NCBI RefSeq assembly: GCF_022768985.1
Contig: NZ_JALEKL010000003.1
Coordinates: 1-64,000, forward strand
DNA: 64,000 nt
Origin: Methanosphaera sp.
Lineage (GTDB): Archaea; Methanobacteriota; Methanobacteria; Methanobacteriales; Methanobacteriaceae
Direction of reading: 5' to 3'
A program made the position numbers and the translations under genes. Shown piece after piece: positions 55,939-64,000 of the stretch. Position 1 is the first letter of the stretch. Each line of letters begins with the position of its first letter. The notes beneath the pieces are model-generated. The model was not told the DNA's origin. It was given only the letters and a program-made list of their open reading frames with translations, and ran no database searches.

Positions 55939-56948
55939 AATGGTAATTTTGTTTGTATAGATTTTGTTGTACTACTTTCACTTAAACTGTTTTGAGTTAA
56001 TGCAGATACTATTGATTTACCAACAGCTTCGGCTAATTTAACAGGTACTGCATTACCAATCTGTTTATATTGTGATGAGGTTGTTCCACTAAATTGCCAT
56101 GCATCTGGAAATGATTGTATTCTTGCATACTCACGTATAGTAAATGGTCTTGTTTCATCAGGATGACATCTTTCTGTTTGTTTTTGTGCCGGACTTGTTG
56201 TAAGTGTAAGTGATGGTTCATCCCATGCAAGTCTTCTTGCCATACCTCTTTTTCCACCACCACTATAGTAACTTTTACCCATGTACTGTTTTTGTATATC
56301 AACAGGTAAATCTACCCAGCATCCACCTGGAGGAACAAGTTCAAGAACTTTTCTTTTATTTTCAGAATAACTCATACCATCAGATTCTGGTACATCTTTT
56401 AGAACATCAGCAAGTGTAGGTTTTTCATCTGAAACTTCAGGATAGTTAAATATAATACCATCTTTAACTCCTATGAGAAACATTCTTTTTCTTTTCTGTG
56501 CAACACCATAATCCCATGCATTAAGTACTTTATATTCTACTCTATAACCAAGACTTTCAAGTACTTCAATCATTGTCTTTAATGTTCGACCTTTATCATG
56601 TCTTATGAGTCCTTGAACATTTTCTGCTACACAAATTTTAGGTGAAACTTCCTTTACACATCGTGCAAATTCAAAAAATAATGTTCCACGTGTATCTTCA
56701 AATCCAAGTCTTTTACCAGCATAACTAAATGCTTGACATGGAAAACCACCTGCAACTATATCTGCATCATATTTACTAAAATCAACATTATGAACATCAT
56801 CATGTATAACATTCCAGTTTGGTCTATTATTTTTTAATGTTTCAACACAATCTTTGTCAATTTCAACAAGAAGTTCATGTTCAATTCCTGCATTTTCAAG
56901 ACCTAATGCAAGACCTCCTGCTCCTGTAAATAATTCAATAGCTTTCAT
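55935..56948 (-). CDS. C5-cytosine DNA methyltransferase (Eco47II/Sau96I-type)
   Basis: This codes for 337 residues with the C5-methyltransferase motifs in order: I (LFTGAGGLALGLENAG), IV (GGFPCQAFS, catalytic Cys71), VI (AENV, 109-111 region), VIII (QKRKRMFLIGV) and X (QIGNAVPVKLAEAV). The short recognition region includes GGGKRGMARRLAWDEPSLTL, as in methylases of GGNCC-type systems. It protects host DNA from the endonuclease encoded tail to tail with it. It has its own upstream region at 56949-57196. Confidence 0.93.
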   Translation of the reverse strand: MKAIELFTGAGGLALGLENAGIEHELLVEIDKDCVETLKNNRPNWNVIHDDVHNVDFSKYDADIVAGGFPCQAFSYAGKRLGFEDTRGTLFFEFARCVKEVSPKICVAENVQGLIRHDKGRTLKTMIEVLESLGYRVEYKVLNAWDYGVAQKRKRMFLIGVKDGIIFNYPEVSDEKPTLADVLKDVPESDGMSYSENKRKVLELVPPGGCWVDLPVDIQKQYMGKSYYSGGGKRGMARRLAWDEPSLTLTTSPAQKQTERCHPDETRPFTIREYARIQSFPDAWQFSGTTSSQYKQIGNAVPVKLAEAVGKSIVSALTQNSLSESSTTKSIQTKLPF

Positions 56949-57196
56949 TTTATTTAATATTCCCCTAAATGTATAATTCTTTTTTTTATTATTTATATTC
57001 TATATTATATATGTTTCATATTATGTTTAATTTTTATGATTATATACTATTATTATTTTTATTTTTTTATATATTTTTCTAAGATCTTTTGAAATATTTT
57101 CAATATATTTTAATTATTTTAATATTATTTATATTTAAATTACTAGATTATATAAATAGAGTACAAAAATTATTAATTGGGAGATGAAATTATAAA

Positions 57197-57940
57197 ATGA
57201 ATACAAAAGAATATGACTGTTTTGTTGGTAGTGAAAAAATTTACATAAAAGCTTACCTACCTGACATGGAAGGTAATGATGAGTTGCTTGATTGTGTTAT
57301 ACTATCACATGGACTTTCTTTAAATCATACATTTATGATTGCATATGCACAAAAACTTCAAAGTATGGGTGTTGCAGCATTTGTATTTGATTTTCGTGGT
57401 GGTGGTTATGACTCACTTAGTGATGGTAAAATATGTGATATGACATTAACATCAGAAGTAGAGGATTTAGAATGTGTTATAGAATTTATCAAAGATCTTG
57501 AATTTATTAACAATGATAGTATCTACCTTGCAGGTCACAGTCAGGGAGGATTCATAAGCAGTCTTGTTGCAAATAAAAGATCTGATATTAATGCATTGTT
57601 CTTATTTGCTCCTGCATATGTTATAGTTGATGATATGACAAATACAACACGACCAAAAAATGTCTTAGAACTTATGCCAGAACACCTGGGAGATACATAT
57701 ATCAATGATGCACTAAGTGTAAATTTATATGATGATATAGATGATTTTAAAAATCATGTTATAATCTTCCATGGAAAAAAAGATATGCGAGTTCCTATAA
57801 GCTATGCACATGATGCATTTGATGCATATAGTGATTGTGAATTAATTGTCTTTGATGATGAAGAGCACAGATTCACAGACAAAACCAAGGATATTGTAGT
57901 TATGAAAATTATTGATTTCATACACAAAAATAAGAAATAA
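57197..57940 (+). CDS. Alpha/beta hydrolase (serine esterase-like)
   Basis: This codes for 247 residues. The nucleophile elbow GHSQGG holds Ser115; Asp in HGKKDMRVP (near 197) and His in DEEHRF (near 226) complete the triad, and the oxyanion region is SHGLSLNHT. It resembles small cytoplasmic esterases/acyl hydrolases. The substrate is unknown. GGGAGATGAAA precedes the ATG. No signal peptide is seen. It is monocistronic. Confidence 0.88.
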   Translation: MNTKEYDCFVGSEKIYIKAYLPDMEGNDELLDCVILSHGLSLNHTFMIAYAQKLQSMGVAAFVFDFRGGGYDSLSDGKICDMTLTSEVEDLECVIEFIKDLEFINNDSIYLAGHSQGGFISSLVANKRSDINALFLFAPAYVIVDDMTNTTRPKNVLELMPEHLGDTYINDALSVNLYDDIDDFKNHVIIFHGKKDMRVPISYAHDAFDAYSDCELIVFDDEEHRFTDKTKDIVVMKIIDFIHKNKK

Positions 57941-58252
57941 TACCCTTGTAACTATATGAATTAACATTATCTTTTTTAATTTAATTCATCCTAACATGCT
58001 AATTTTAATTTTTAAATGTTATCATATATAGGATAGCATACTATTTTTTTTTATTAATTTAATATTTCATTTATCAATCTCCTTTTTTTTAGTTGTTTAA
58101 TAGCTACAATCATATTTTTTCCATATAAAATTACTTAAAATTAGTTAATAAGTCTTATTTTAACTATAATATTAATATTTAATAAAAAATATAGTTATTA
58201 TTATAATTTATAACGTATTTTATGGATTAAATAATTAAATTGGGGGATATTT
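57941..58252 (+). other. AT-rich intergenic region
   Basis: These 312 bp have T-rich runs suited to termination of the hydrolase gene and generic TATA-like sequences before the MATE gene. I see no gene or clear repeat. Confidence 0.5.
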
Positions 58253-59644
58253 TTGGAGGCAAATTCTAAAAATATAGAATTAATTCGTGGAGACTATAAG
58301 AAGGCTGTAAAGAAGCTTTCTGTACCTACAATGATAAGCTTGCTTGTTGCATCATTATATAATCTTACAGATAGTATTTGGATCTCAGCACTTAGTGCTG
58401 ATGCTCTTGCTGCACTTGGTTTTATTCTACCATTTTTCTATATTGTTATGGGATTTGGAAGTGGACTTGCAGTTGGAGTAAATAGTGCAATTTCACGACA
58501 AATTGGGGCAAATGATCACAAGCAGGCAAGTAACACTGCAATTCATGGAATTCTTCTTGCAATAGTATTTTCAATACTTATAGGTGTATTTTCATATTAT
58601 ACAATTCCAATTTTTCTAGATATTGGTCTTGTTGGTGTTGAAGTTGGACTTTCAGAATCTCTTGCACTTGAATATGGACAAATTCTTTTTGCTGCAATTA
58701 TACCATTTATATTATGTGAAGTTGAAGTTGCAATTCTAAGATCAGAGGGTGATGCAAAACGTGGAATGTATGTGATGCTTGCAACTGTAATTCTTAATAT
58801 TATTCTTGATCCAATAATGATATTTACATTAAATATGAATATAGCAGGAGCAGCACTTGCAACAGTAATTAGTGAAACAATTGGATGTCTTATTCTTATT
58901 TACTGGATTCATTATAAAAAGGATACATATCTTGGTATTAAGCGTGAAAACTTCACTTTTAGCTTTTATCATATAAAGCAGATATTATCTATTGCACTTC
59001 CATCAACTTTTGAAGATCTTATAACAAGTATATTAAATATGGCAGAAAATATAATACTTCTACTTTCAGGAGGTTATCTTGCAGTGGCTGCATATTCTGC
59101 TGTTTGTCGACTTACACAGCTTATAATTATCCCAATTAAGGGATTGGGTGTTTCTATGATAACACTTGCTGGAAATATGTATGGTGAGAAAAATTATGGG
59201 AAGCTTAAAAGTACATACTTCTATACTTTAAAGTTAAGTATTATCATAACAACACTTCTCATAGTACTTTCATACGTCTTTGCTCCACAAATTGGAGTAC
59301 TTTTTGCATCAGGTGATATTAAGCTTTCAGTTGAGGTAAGTAAAGCTCTACGTTTAATGATAATAACAATTCTCAGTGTATGTTTTGGTGTTATATCATG
59401 TAACTTCTTCCAGGAAATAGGAAAAGGAACAATTTCACTTATAATTACTGTTATTCGAAGCTCAATACTTAAGGTAATTTTCACAATATTCCTATTTTAT
59501 TTCATATTTAATATGGGAGTAAATGGTGTGTATTTTGGTGTTATGATGTGTGGTATAATTAGTGGAACTATAGCATTTAGCTGGGCATTATATTACCTAC
59601 GGAAACTATTAAAACATGATGATGATAGTAGTATTTCCAACTAA
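58253..59644 (+). CDS. MATE-family efflux transporter, TTG start
   Basis: This codes for 463 residues with about 12 membrane helices in two homologous halves (KLSVPTMISLLVASLYNLTDSI at the start of the first; LSIALPSTFEDLITSILNMAE of the second). MATE proteins export cationic compounds in exchange for Na+ or H+. Substrate is not predictable. GGGGGATA lies just before the TTG at 58253, and no ATG fits the N-terminus better. It is monocistronic. Confidence 0.9.
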   Translation: MEANSKNIELIRGDYKKAVKKLSVPTMISLLVASLYNLTDSIWISALSADALAALGFILPFFYIVMGFGSGLAVGVNSAISRQIGANDHKQASNTAIHGILLAIVFSILIGVFSYYTIPIFLDIGLVGVEVGLSESLALEYGQILFAAIIPFILCEVEVAILRSEGDAKRGMYVMLATVILNIILDPIMIFTLNMNIAGAALATVISETIGCLILIYWIHYKKDTYLGIKRENFTFSFYHIKQILSIALPSTFEDLITSILNMAENIILLLSGGYLAVAAYSAVCRLTQLIIIPIKGLGVSMITLAGNMYGEKNYGKLKSTYFYTLKLSIIITTLLIVLSYVFAPQIGVLFASGDIKLSVEVSKALRLMIITILSVCFGVISCNFFQEIGKGTISLIITVIRSSILKVIFTIFLFYFIFNMGVNGVYFGVMMCGIISGTIAFSWALYYLRKLLKHDDDSSISN

Positions 59645-59810
59645 CCTCTCCACTACTTATTTTTTTTTAATTCTCTTATTTTTTTAATAATAACTTAATT
59701 ATCTATTAACAATAAAAATAATAATATAATTGAAAAATTTTATACTACAAATAAATTAAAAGGGTATAATGATTATTTTTTTTAAGTAACTATATAGGAG
59801 TTTATTATTA

Positions 59811-60632
59811 ATGGTTAATCCAAATAAGAAAGTTAAAAGACCAGATGGTTTAGGTAAAATATTTAAATATAAAACATCAGAAGATGGTGAGGAAATATTC
59901 ACACTTCCAATTATTAAAACATTAAATGATAACTACATCTATCTTCTTCGTGCAATAAGAGCAGAAAACTATTATATTCCAGAAAATGATTCATGCTTCT
60001 TTTTTAAGGAAATTGTATATGACAATGAAGTTGTAGGATTTGCAGCATATCGTCCAAGTAATATTAATGAAAGTTCACTTATTATGCAATACATGTATGT
60101 ACTTGATGAATATAGAAACAAAGGACTTCTTGCAGAAGAACTTGATGAGGCAACAACACTCTTTGAATCAAGTATTCTTATTGAATATCCATCATGTGAC
60201 ACAGTTAAAACATTAATTAAACACAGACTTGCACGTGTATTTAATGATAGATTTGCAATTTCAAGAATTCCATTTTATGTACCTATGGTTGATATAGACG
60301 ATGCAACAAGTGGAGTTCTTCGTGAAGGATATGAATATCCAGAAAAAGTATACAGTAAACTATCACTAGTATATGACCTAGAGCTTTGTTGTGTTGTTGG
60401 TGTTGCAAGTGATGATATTGAAAATATGTACAAAGAAGGAGTTGCTGATGAAGAAACTATTAACAACTACAATATCATGAGTCTTGCACTAGCTGAAGAT
60501 GATGCTAAATATGGCTGTGTTGAGAAAAGACAAAATGATGAAGATATAGCAAATGGAACATACTTTGCTAAACTTAAAGATCTTCTCGATGAAAACGACA
60601 GTGTAATTGAAAACTGGTTAACATTAATGTAG
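59811..60632 (+). CDS. GNAT-like acetyltransferase of unknown target
   Basis: This codes for 273 residues. The middle part looks like a GNAT fold (EIVYDNEVVGFAAYRPS; MQYMYVLDEYRNKGLLAEEL, where RNKGLL fits the acetyl-CoA loop). The C-terminal half (from about 150) has no family that I know and is acidic. TAGGAGTTTATTATT precedes the ATG. The flavodoxin gene follows after 119 bp. The function is unassigned. Confidence 0.6.
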   Translation: MVNPNKKVKRPDGLGKIFKYKTSEDGEEIFTLPIIKTLNDNYIYLLRAIRAENYYIPENDSCFFFKEIVYDNEVVGFAAYRPSNINESSLIMQYMYVLDEYRNKGLLAEELDEATTLFESSILIEYPSCDTVKTLIKHRLARVFNDRFAISRIPFYVPMVDIDDATSGVLREGYEYPEKVYSKLSLVYDLELCCVVGVASDDIENMYKEGVADEETINNYNIMSLALAEDDAKYGCVEKRQNDEDIANGTYFAKLKDLLDENDSVIENWLTLM

Positions 60633-60751
60633 ATAAAATATGAAATAATGAGCAGAGGGTAAAATAATATAGATAATACATATGACATGTATATCATCTA
60701 CTCATATTTTTTTATTAGAAAAATACTATTTTTTTGAGGGATTTAATTTTT

Positions 60752-61171
60752 ATGAATTTTGAAGTTTTCTATTATTCAAAAACAGGACATACAAAACAAC
60801 TAGCCGATGCAATAGGTAGCATAATAGGAAAAGATGCAAAAGATATTACATCAAATAGTATAGATGAAGATATTGATGTACTATTTTTTGGAAGCAGTAT
60901 CTATGGAAATGGAATAGATCCTGCAGTTGTAAGATTTTTCAACAACAATATAGATGCAAATATTGGATGTATTGTTAACTTTTCAACATCAGGTGTTGGA
61001 AGATCAACATACGATGAAATAAAAGCACTAGCAGAAAGTTATTCAATAAAAATGGCAGAAGACCAATTCTACTGTATAGGTGAATTTGCAGGAATGAATA
61101 GTGACAAACCAGATGCAAACGACATTTCAAAAATCAAAACATTTGCACAAGATATTGTTAACAAATACTAA
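60752..61171 (+). CDS. Flavodoxin
   Basis: This codes for 139 residues. The N-terminal FEVFYYSKTGHTKQLADAIG provides the FMN phosphate loop, and FFGSSIYGNGIDPAVVRFF and NFSTSGVGRSTYDEI supply the isoalloxazine-side loops. It is probably a low-potential electron carrier, or a flavodoxin-domain protein with another role. The ATG at 60752 follows GAGGG; an in-frame TTG at 60734 is too close to that site. It converges on hsdR. Confidence 0.85.
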   Translation: MNFEVFYYSKTGHTKQLADAIGSIIGKDAKDITSNSIDEDIDVLFFGSSIYGNGIDPAVVRFFNNNIDANIGCIVNFSTSGVGRSTYDEIKALAESYSIKMAEDQFYCIGEFAGMNSDKPDANDISKIKTFAQDIVNKY

Positions 61172-61184
61172 ACACCCAAAGAAT

Positions 61185-61262
61185 CTTTTTTTTATTATTC
61201 TTTTTTTAAAAAAATCTAATTTTACTATTTTATACTATTTTTATTTTTAAGATAAAAAATAA
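61185..61262. terminator. Convergent T/A-rich terminator between flavodoxin and hsdR
   Basis: A run of T8 and T7 serves the plus strand, and a T-rich stem (ATTTTTATTTTT against AAAAAATAAAAT, about 61237-61265) could serve both directions. Confidence 0.4.
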
Positions 61263-61280
61263 AATAGAATATATGCTCTA

Positions 61281-64000
61281 TTAAATTTTAGCATACTTTT
61301 TAAAGTTTTCAGCTTGTTCAAATACTTCTGAAAATACCTCATCATTATATTCTGGAGGATAATCATTTTTATCTAATAATAAAATTAAATCTACTTTTAA
61401 ATTTGCTTTAATATCTTCTCTGTTGTCCCAATCAACATATGATGAATTATCTTCAACAATTTTCTTAATCTCTTTAGCTAAATGAAGTAATTTTTCATGA
61501 GGATATTCAAATTCATGTTTAATGGAAACATCTTTTAAAATATCATAAAATGCTTTTTCTTCAAAACTTATATCTAAACTCTCAAAAGAACACTTATCCT
61601 CTTTAAATTCCTTAACTAAATTCATAATTTCACTAATAACATCTTCAAAAACTTCTTCAGCCACTTGTTTATCATTTCTAAGTCGATTATAAAAATCAAT
61701 TAAGTCATTTAATTTTTCACTAAATGCTTTAGCTTTAACCCTATTAACTTTACCATATTCTTTAATTTCATTCCTCATTAAACGTTCTAATATTTTAATT
61801 TTTGTATTTACCCTAGGAATTTGGTTAATTTTATTAATATAATCTTCAGAAAGTAAATCTATTCCATGAATATTTTTATTAGCTTGAAGAACATCCTCAA
61901 CACCATCTGAAAGTATTGCTTCTTCAACCATTTTAATAACTTTCCTATTCATTTTACTAATATCAGGTGCATCTCCTTTAGTTAATTTATATATTATAGA
62001 ACGAACTCCAGTATAGAAGAAAATTTCATCTCTTTCTTTTTTAGATATCTCATCAGATATCACACATAAATCATAAGCAGATTTTAATCTTTTAACATTA
62101 CGCATAAACATTTTTTCTGTTTTTTCAGTTATCTGAACATATTCTGCAGCATCTTTTAAACAGTTTAATTTATCAAGTGCAGTTCCTTCATAGTATTGTT
62201 CTGTATTAAAATTATAAAACATACTATCTAAAATTGATAATTGATCTTTAACTATTGTAATTGATGGAGTTAAATCTTCTATTTTTTCTTTTTCAAAATT
62301 TGTATATGTTCTTAATGCATCATTCATTGCCTTATAAATTCCAATATAATCAATAATTAAACCTTTTTCTTTGCCTTCATAAACCCTATTAACACGAGAA
62401 ATTGTTTGAATTAATGTATGTTTTTTAATAGGTTTATCAATAAAAATAGTATCCAAACAAGGTACATCAAAACCAGTTATCCACATATCTACTACAATAG
62501 CTATTTTAAAGTTAGATTTTTCATTTTTAAATTGATCAGCAAATGATTCTCTATCTTCTTTTGTACCTAATAAATCATATAACTCTTTTTCATCATCTTT
62601 ATTTCGAGTCATTATCATTTTTATTTTAGGCATTTTCTTTATTGTTCTTTTTTCCTCTTCATAAATGGTTTCTTCTTCAGAATATTTACTTATTGCCCAT
62701 TCAGGTCTTAAATTTATTACTTTTTTATAAAATTCATAAGCTATTGATCTTGATGCACATACAAACATAGCTTTACCTTTTACTGTTGATTGTTCTTCAA
62801 TACGTTGTTCATAAAGTTCAATAAAATCTTCAGCAACAGATTGTAATCTATCTGAATCTCCAATTATCGTATTAATATTAAGAATTGCTTTTTTACTAGC
62901 TTCAATTTGATATTCATTTGCACCTTCTTCAGCACATTGTTTATAATAATCCTCAATTTCTTTTACTTTTTCATTATCCACATTTACTCTTGCAGCACGA
63001 CCATCATAAACCATATTTACAATTATTCCATCTTCTACTGCATCAGTCATTGTATATGAATCAACAATTTCTCCAAACACATCAATTGTTTCATCAATAG
63101 GTGTTCCTGTAAAACCAACATAAACAGCATTTGGTAATGAATCATGTAAATATTTAGCAAAACCATATTTCTTTTCAACACCATTTTCAGTATAAACATG
63201 AGTAGCTTCTAAGTTCAATTGAGACCTATGAGCTTCATCAGAAATACAAATAATATTACTTCTTTCACTTAATAAATCAATATCTTCTGTGAATTTCTGA
63301 ATATTTGTAAGATAAACTCCACCACTTAAACGATTTTTAAGCTCTTCTTTTAAATCATTACGAGAAAGTATTTTTTTAACCTTATTATCACCTAAGAAAT
63401 TTTTAGAATTAACAAATAATTTTGATAATTGTCTTTCCAAGTCAGTTCTATCAGTAATTAAAAGTATTGTTGGATTTTTTAATTGTTTATCTTTCATTAA
63501 AATACGAGATAAAAATAACATTGCTAAACTTTTTCCAGATCCAGTTGATCCAAAATAAGTTCCACCTTTACCTTCACCTTTTGGTTTGATATTTTTCAAA
63601 ATATTATCATGTAATTTAGTAACTGCATAATATTGTGGGTATCTACAAATTATTTTCTTATCAGAATTTGTATTATCTGGAAAATAAATAAAATCATTAA
63701 TAATTTTCAATAATCTTGATTTATTAAACATTCCTTTTACTAAAGATAATGCAGAATCAATACCTTCATATTCATTATCTTCCCTATTAATTTTTTTCCA
63801 TGAATAGAAGAATTCATACTCTGTAAATAAAGTACCATATTTATTATTTACCCCATCACTTATTACAATAAATGCATTATACTTAAACAATTCAGGAATA
63901 TCTCTAGCATACCTTACAGTCAACTGTTCATATGCATTAAAAATAGTAGTATTTGTTTTAATCGCACTTTTAAATTCAAAAACAACTAATGGTAAACCAT
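61281..64000 (-). CDS. hsdR: Type I restriction enzyme R subunit (HsdR), 5' end beyond the window
   Basis: At least 906 residues are present, and the frame stays open to the window edge, so the true start lies to the right. The beginning seen here, LPLVVFEFKSAIKTNTTIFN, holds the E-x-K of the N-terminal nuclease, followed by TVRYARDIPELFKYNAF. The motor domain shows Walker A (GSTGSGKS), DEAH (SDEAHRSQ) and QTISRVNR. The C-terminal helical part ends in YPPEYNDEVFSEVFEQAENF. It translocates and cuts DNA with HsdM/HsdS, which presumably lie outside the window. Confidence 0.93.
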   Translation of the reverse strand, partial: GLPLVVFEFKSAIKTNTTIFNAYEQLTVRYARDIPELFKYNAFIVISDGVNNKYGTLFTEYEFFYSWKKINREDNEYEGIDSALSLVKGMFNKSRLLKIINDFIYFPDNTNSDKKIICRYPQYYAVTKLHDNILKNIKPKGEGKGGTYFGSTGSGKSLAMLFLSRILMKDKQLKNPTILLITDRTDLERQLSKLFVNSKNFLGDNKVKKILSRNDLKEELKNRLSGGVYLTNIQKFTEDIDLLSERSNIICISDEAHRSQLNLEATHVYTENGVEKKYGFAKYLHDSLPNAVYVGFTGTPIDETIDVFGEIVDSYTMTDAVEDGIIVNMVYDGRAARVNVDNEKVKEIEDYYKQCAEEGANEYQIEASKKAILNINTIIGDSDRLQSVAEDFIELYEQRIEEQSTVKGKAMFVCASRSIAYEFYKKVINLRPEWAISKYSEEETIYEEEKRTIKKMPKIKMIMTRNKDDEKELYDLLGTKEDRESFADQFKNEKSNFKIAIVVDMWITGFDVPCLDTIFIDKPIKKHTLIQTISRVNRVYEGKEKGLIIDYIGIYKAMNDALRTYTNFEKEKIEDLTPSITIVKDQLSILDSMFYNFNTEQYYEGTALDKLNCLKDAAEYVQITEKTEKMFMRNVKRLKSAYDLCVISDEISKKERDEIFFYTGVRSIIYKLTKGDAPDISKMNRKVIKMVEEAILSDGVEDVLQANKNIHGIDLLSEDYINKINQIPRVNTKIKILERLMRNEIKEYGKVNRVKAKAFSEKLNDLIDFYNRLRNDKQVAEEVFEDVISEIMNLVKEFKEDKCSFESLDISFEEKAFYDILKDVSIKHEFEYPHEKLLHLAKEIKKIVEDNSSYVDWDNREDIKANLKVDLILLLDKNDYPPEYNDEVFSEVFEQAENFKKYAKI

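Overview
The window comes from a very AT-rich methanogenic archaeon of the order Methanobacteriales, most likely Methanosphaera or a close relative. The evidence is an archaeal ribosomal protein supercluster in the order I remember from Methanothermobacter (MTH1 to about MTH50), archaea-only genes (Cbf5, archaeal AdkA, RNase P component 1, RpoD/N/K, aIF1, isopentenyl phosphate kinase), a tRNA without encoded CCA, T-rich 3' ends in place of most hairpin terminators, and frequent TTG/GTG starts behind GGAGG or GGTGA ribosome binding sites. The genus is an inference from composition and gene content.

Layout. 1-7 kb holds a lipid-linked saccharide flippase, a small unknown gene, an MJ0158-type PLP enzyme, and the divergent pair birA / pycA (biotin ligase and the biotin carboxylase subunit of pyruvate carboxylase). 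7.1-23.8 kb is one long plus-strand block: a SPOUT RNA methyltransferase, the S10 and spc ribosomal protein genes with aIF1 and RNase P component 1, then secY, adkA, a YidC-like DUF106 protein, rpl34e, cmk and rpl14e. 23.8-40 kb is an accessory island sitting where rpl14e and cbf5 would be expected to adjoin. It holds nudC, eight DUF4013 six-helix membrane proteins, a type III restriction-modification (R-M) pair with a frameshifted res 3' end, decayed type I R-M remnants, a membrane zinc-ribbon protein and an exported zinc-ribbon protein. 40-48 kb resumes the conserved block: cbf5, tRNA-Ser(GGA), rps13-rps4-rps11-rpoD-rpl18e-rpl13-rps9-rpoN, rpoK, eno and rps2. 48.9-54.2 kb encodes archaeal isoprenoid lipid synthesis (mvk, ipk, fni, idsA) with RNase J embedded. 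54.5-64 kb is mixed: ferritin, a type II R-M pair of the Eco47II family, a hydrolase, a MATE transporter, a GNAT-like protein, a flavodoxin and the 3' part of a type I hsdR that runs off the right edge.

How the genes work together. The core block couples ribosome assembly with Sec export, RNA polymerase small subunits, nucleotide kinases and the route from mevalonate to geranylgeranyl diphosphate for ether lipids. BirA presumably biotinylates the carrier subunit that serves PycA. Three R-M systems and one wreck occur in 37 kb, which suggests strong phage or plasmid pressure.

The most interesting parts are the DUF4013 array, whose members share promoter-like elements; the R-M insertion inside it, flanked by a near-perfect 28-bp copy of a DUF4013 gene end; the translationally coupled membrane zinc-ribbon gene; a pair of operator-like palindromes between birA and pycA; and an 820-bp hairpin-rich non-coding stretch where a MEMO-family gene is expected. 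Functions come from reading motifs by eye; no database search was run.
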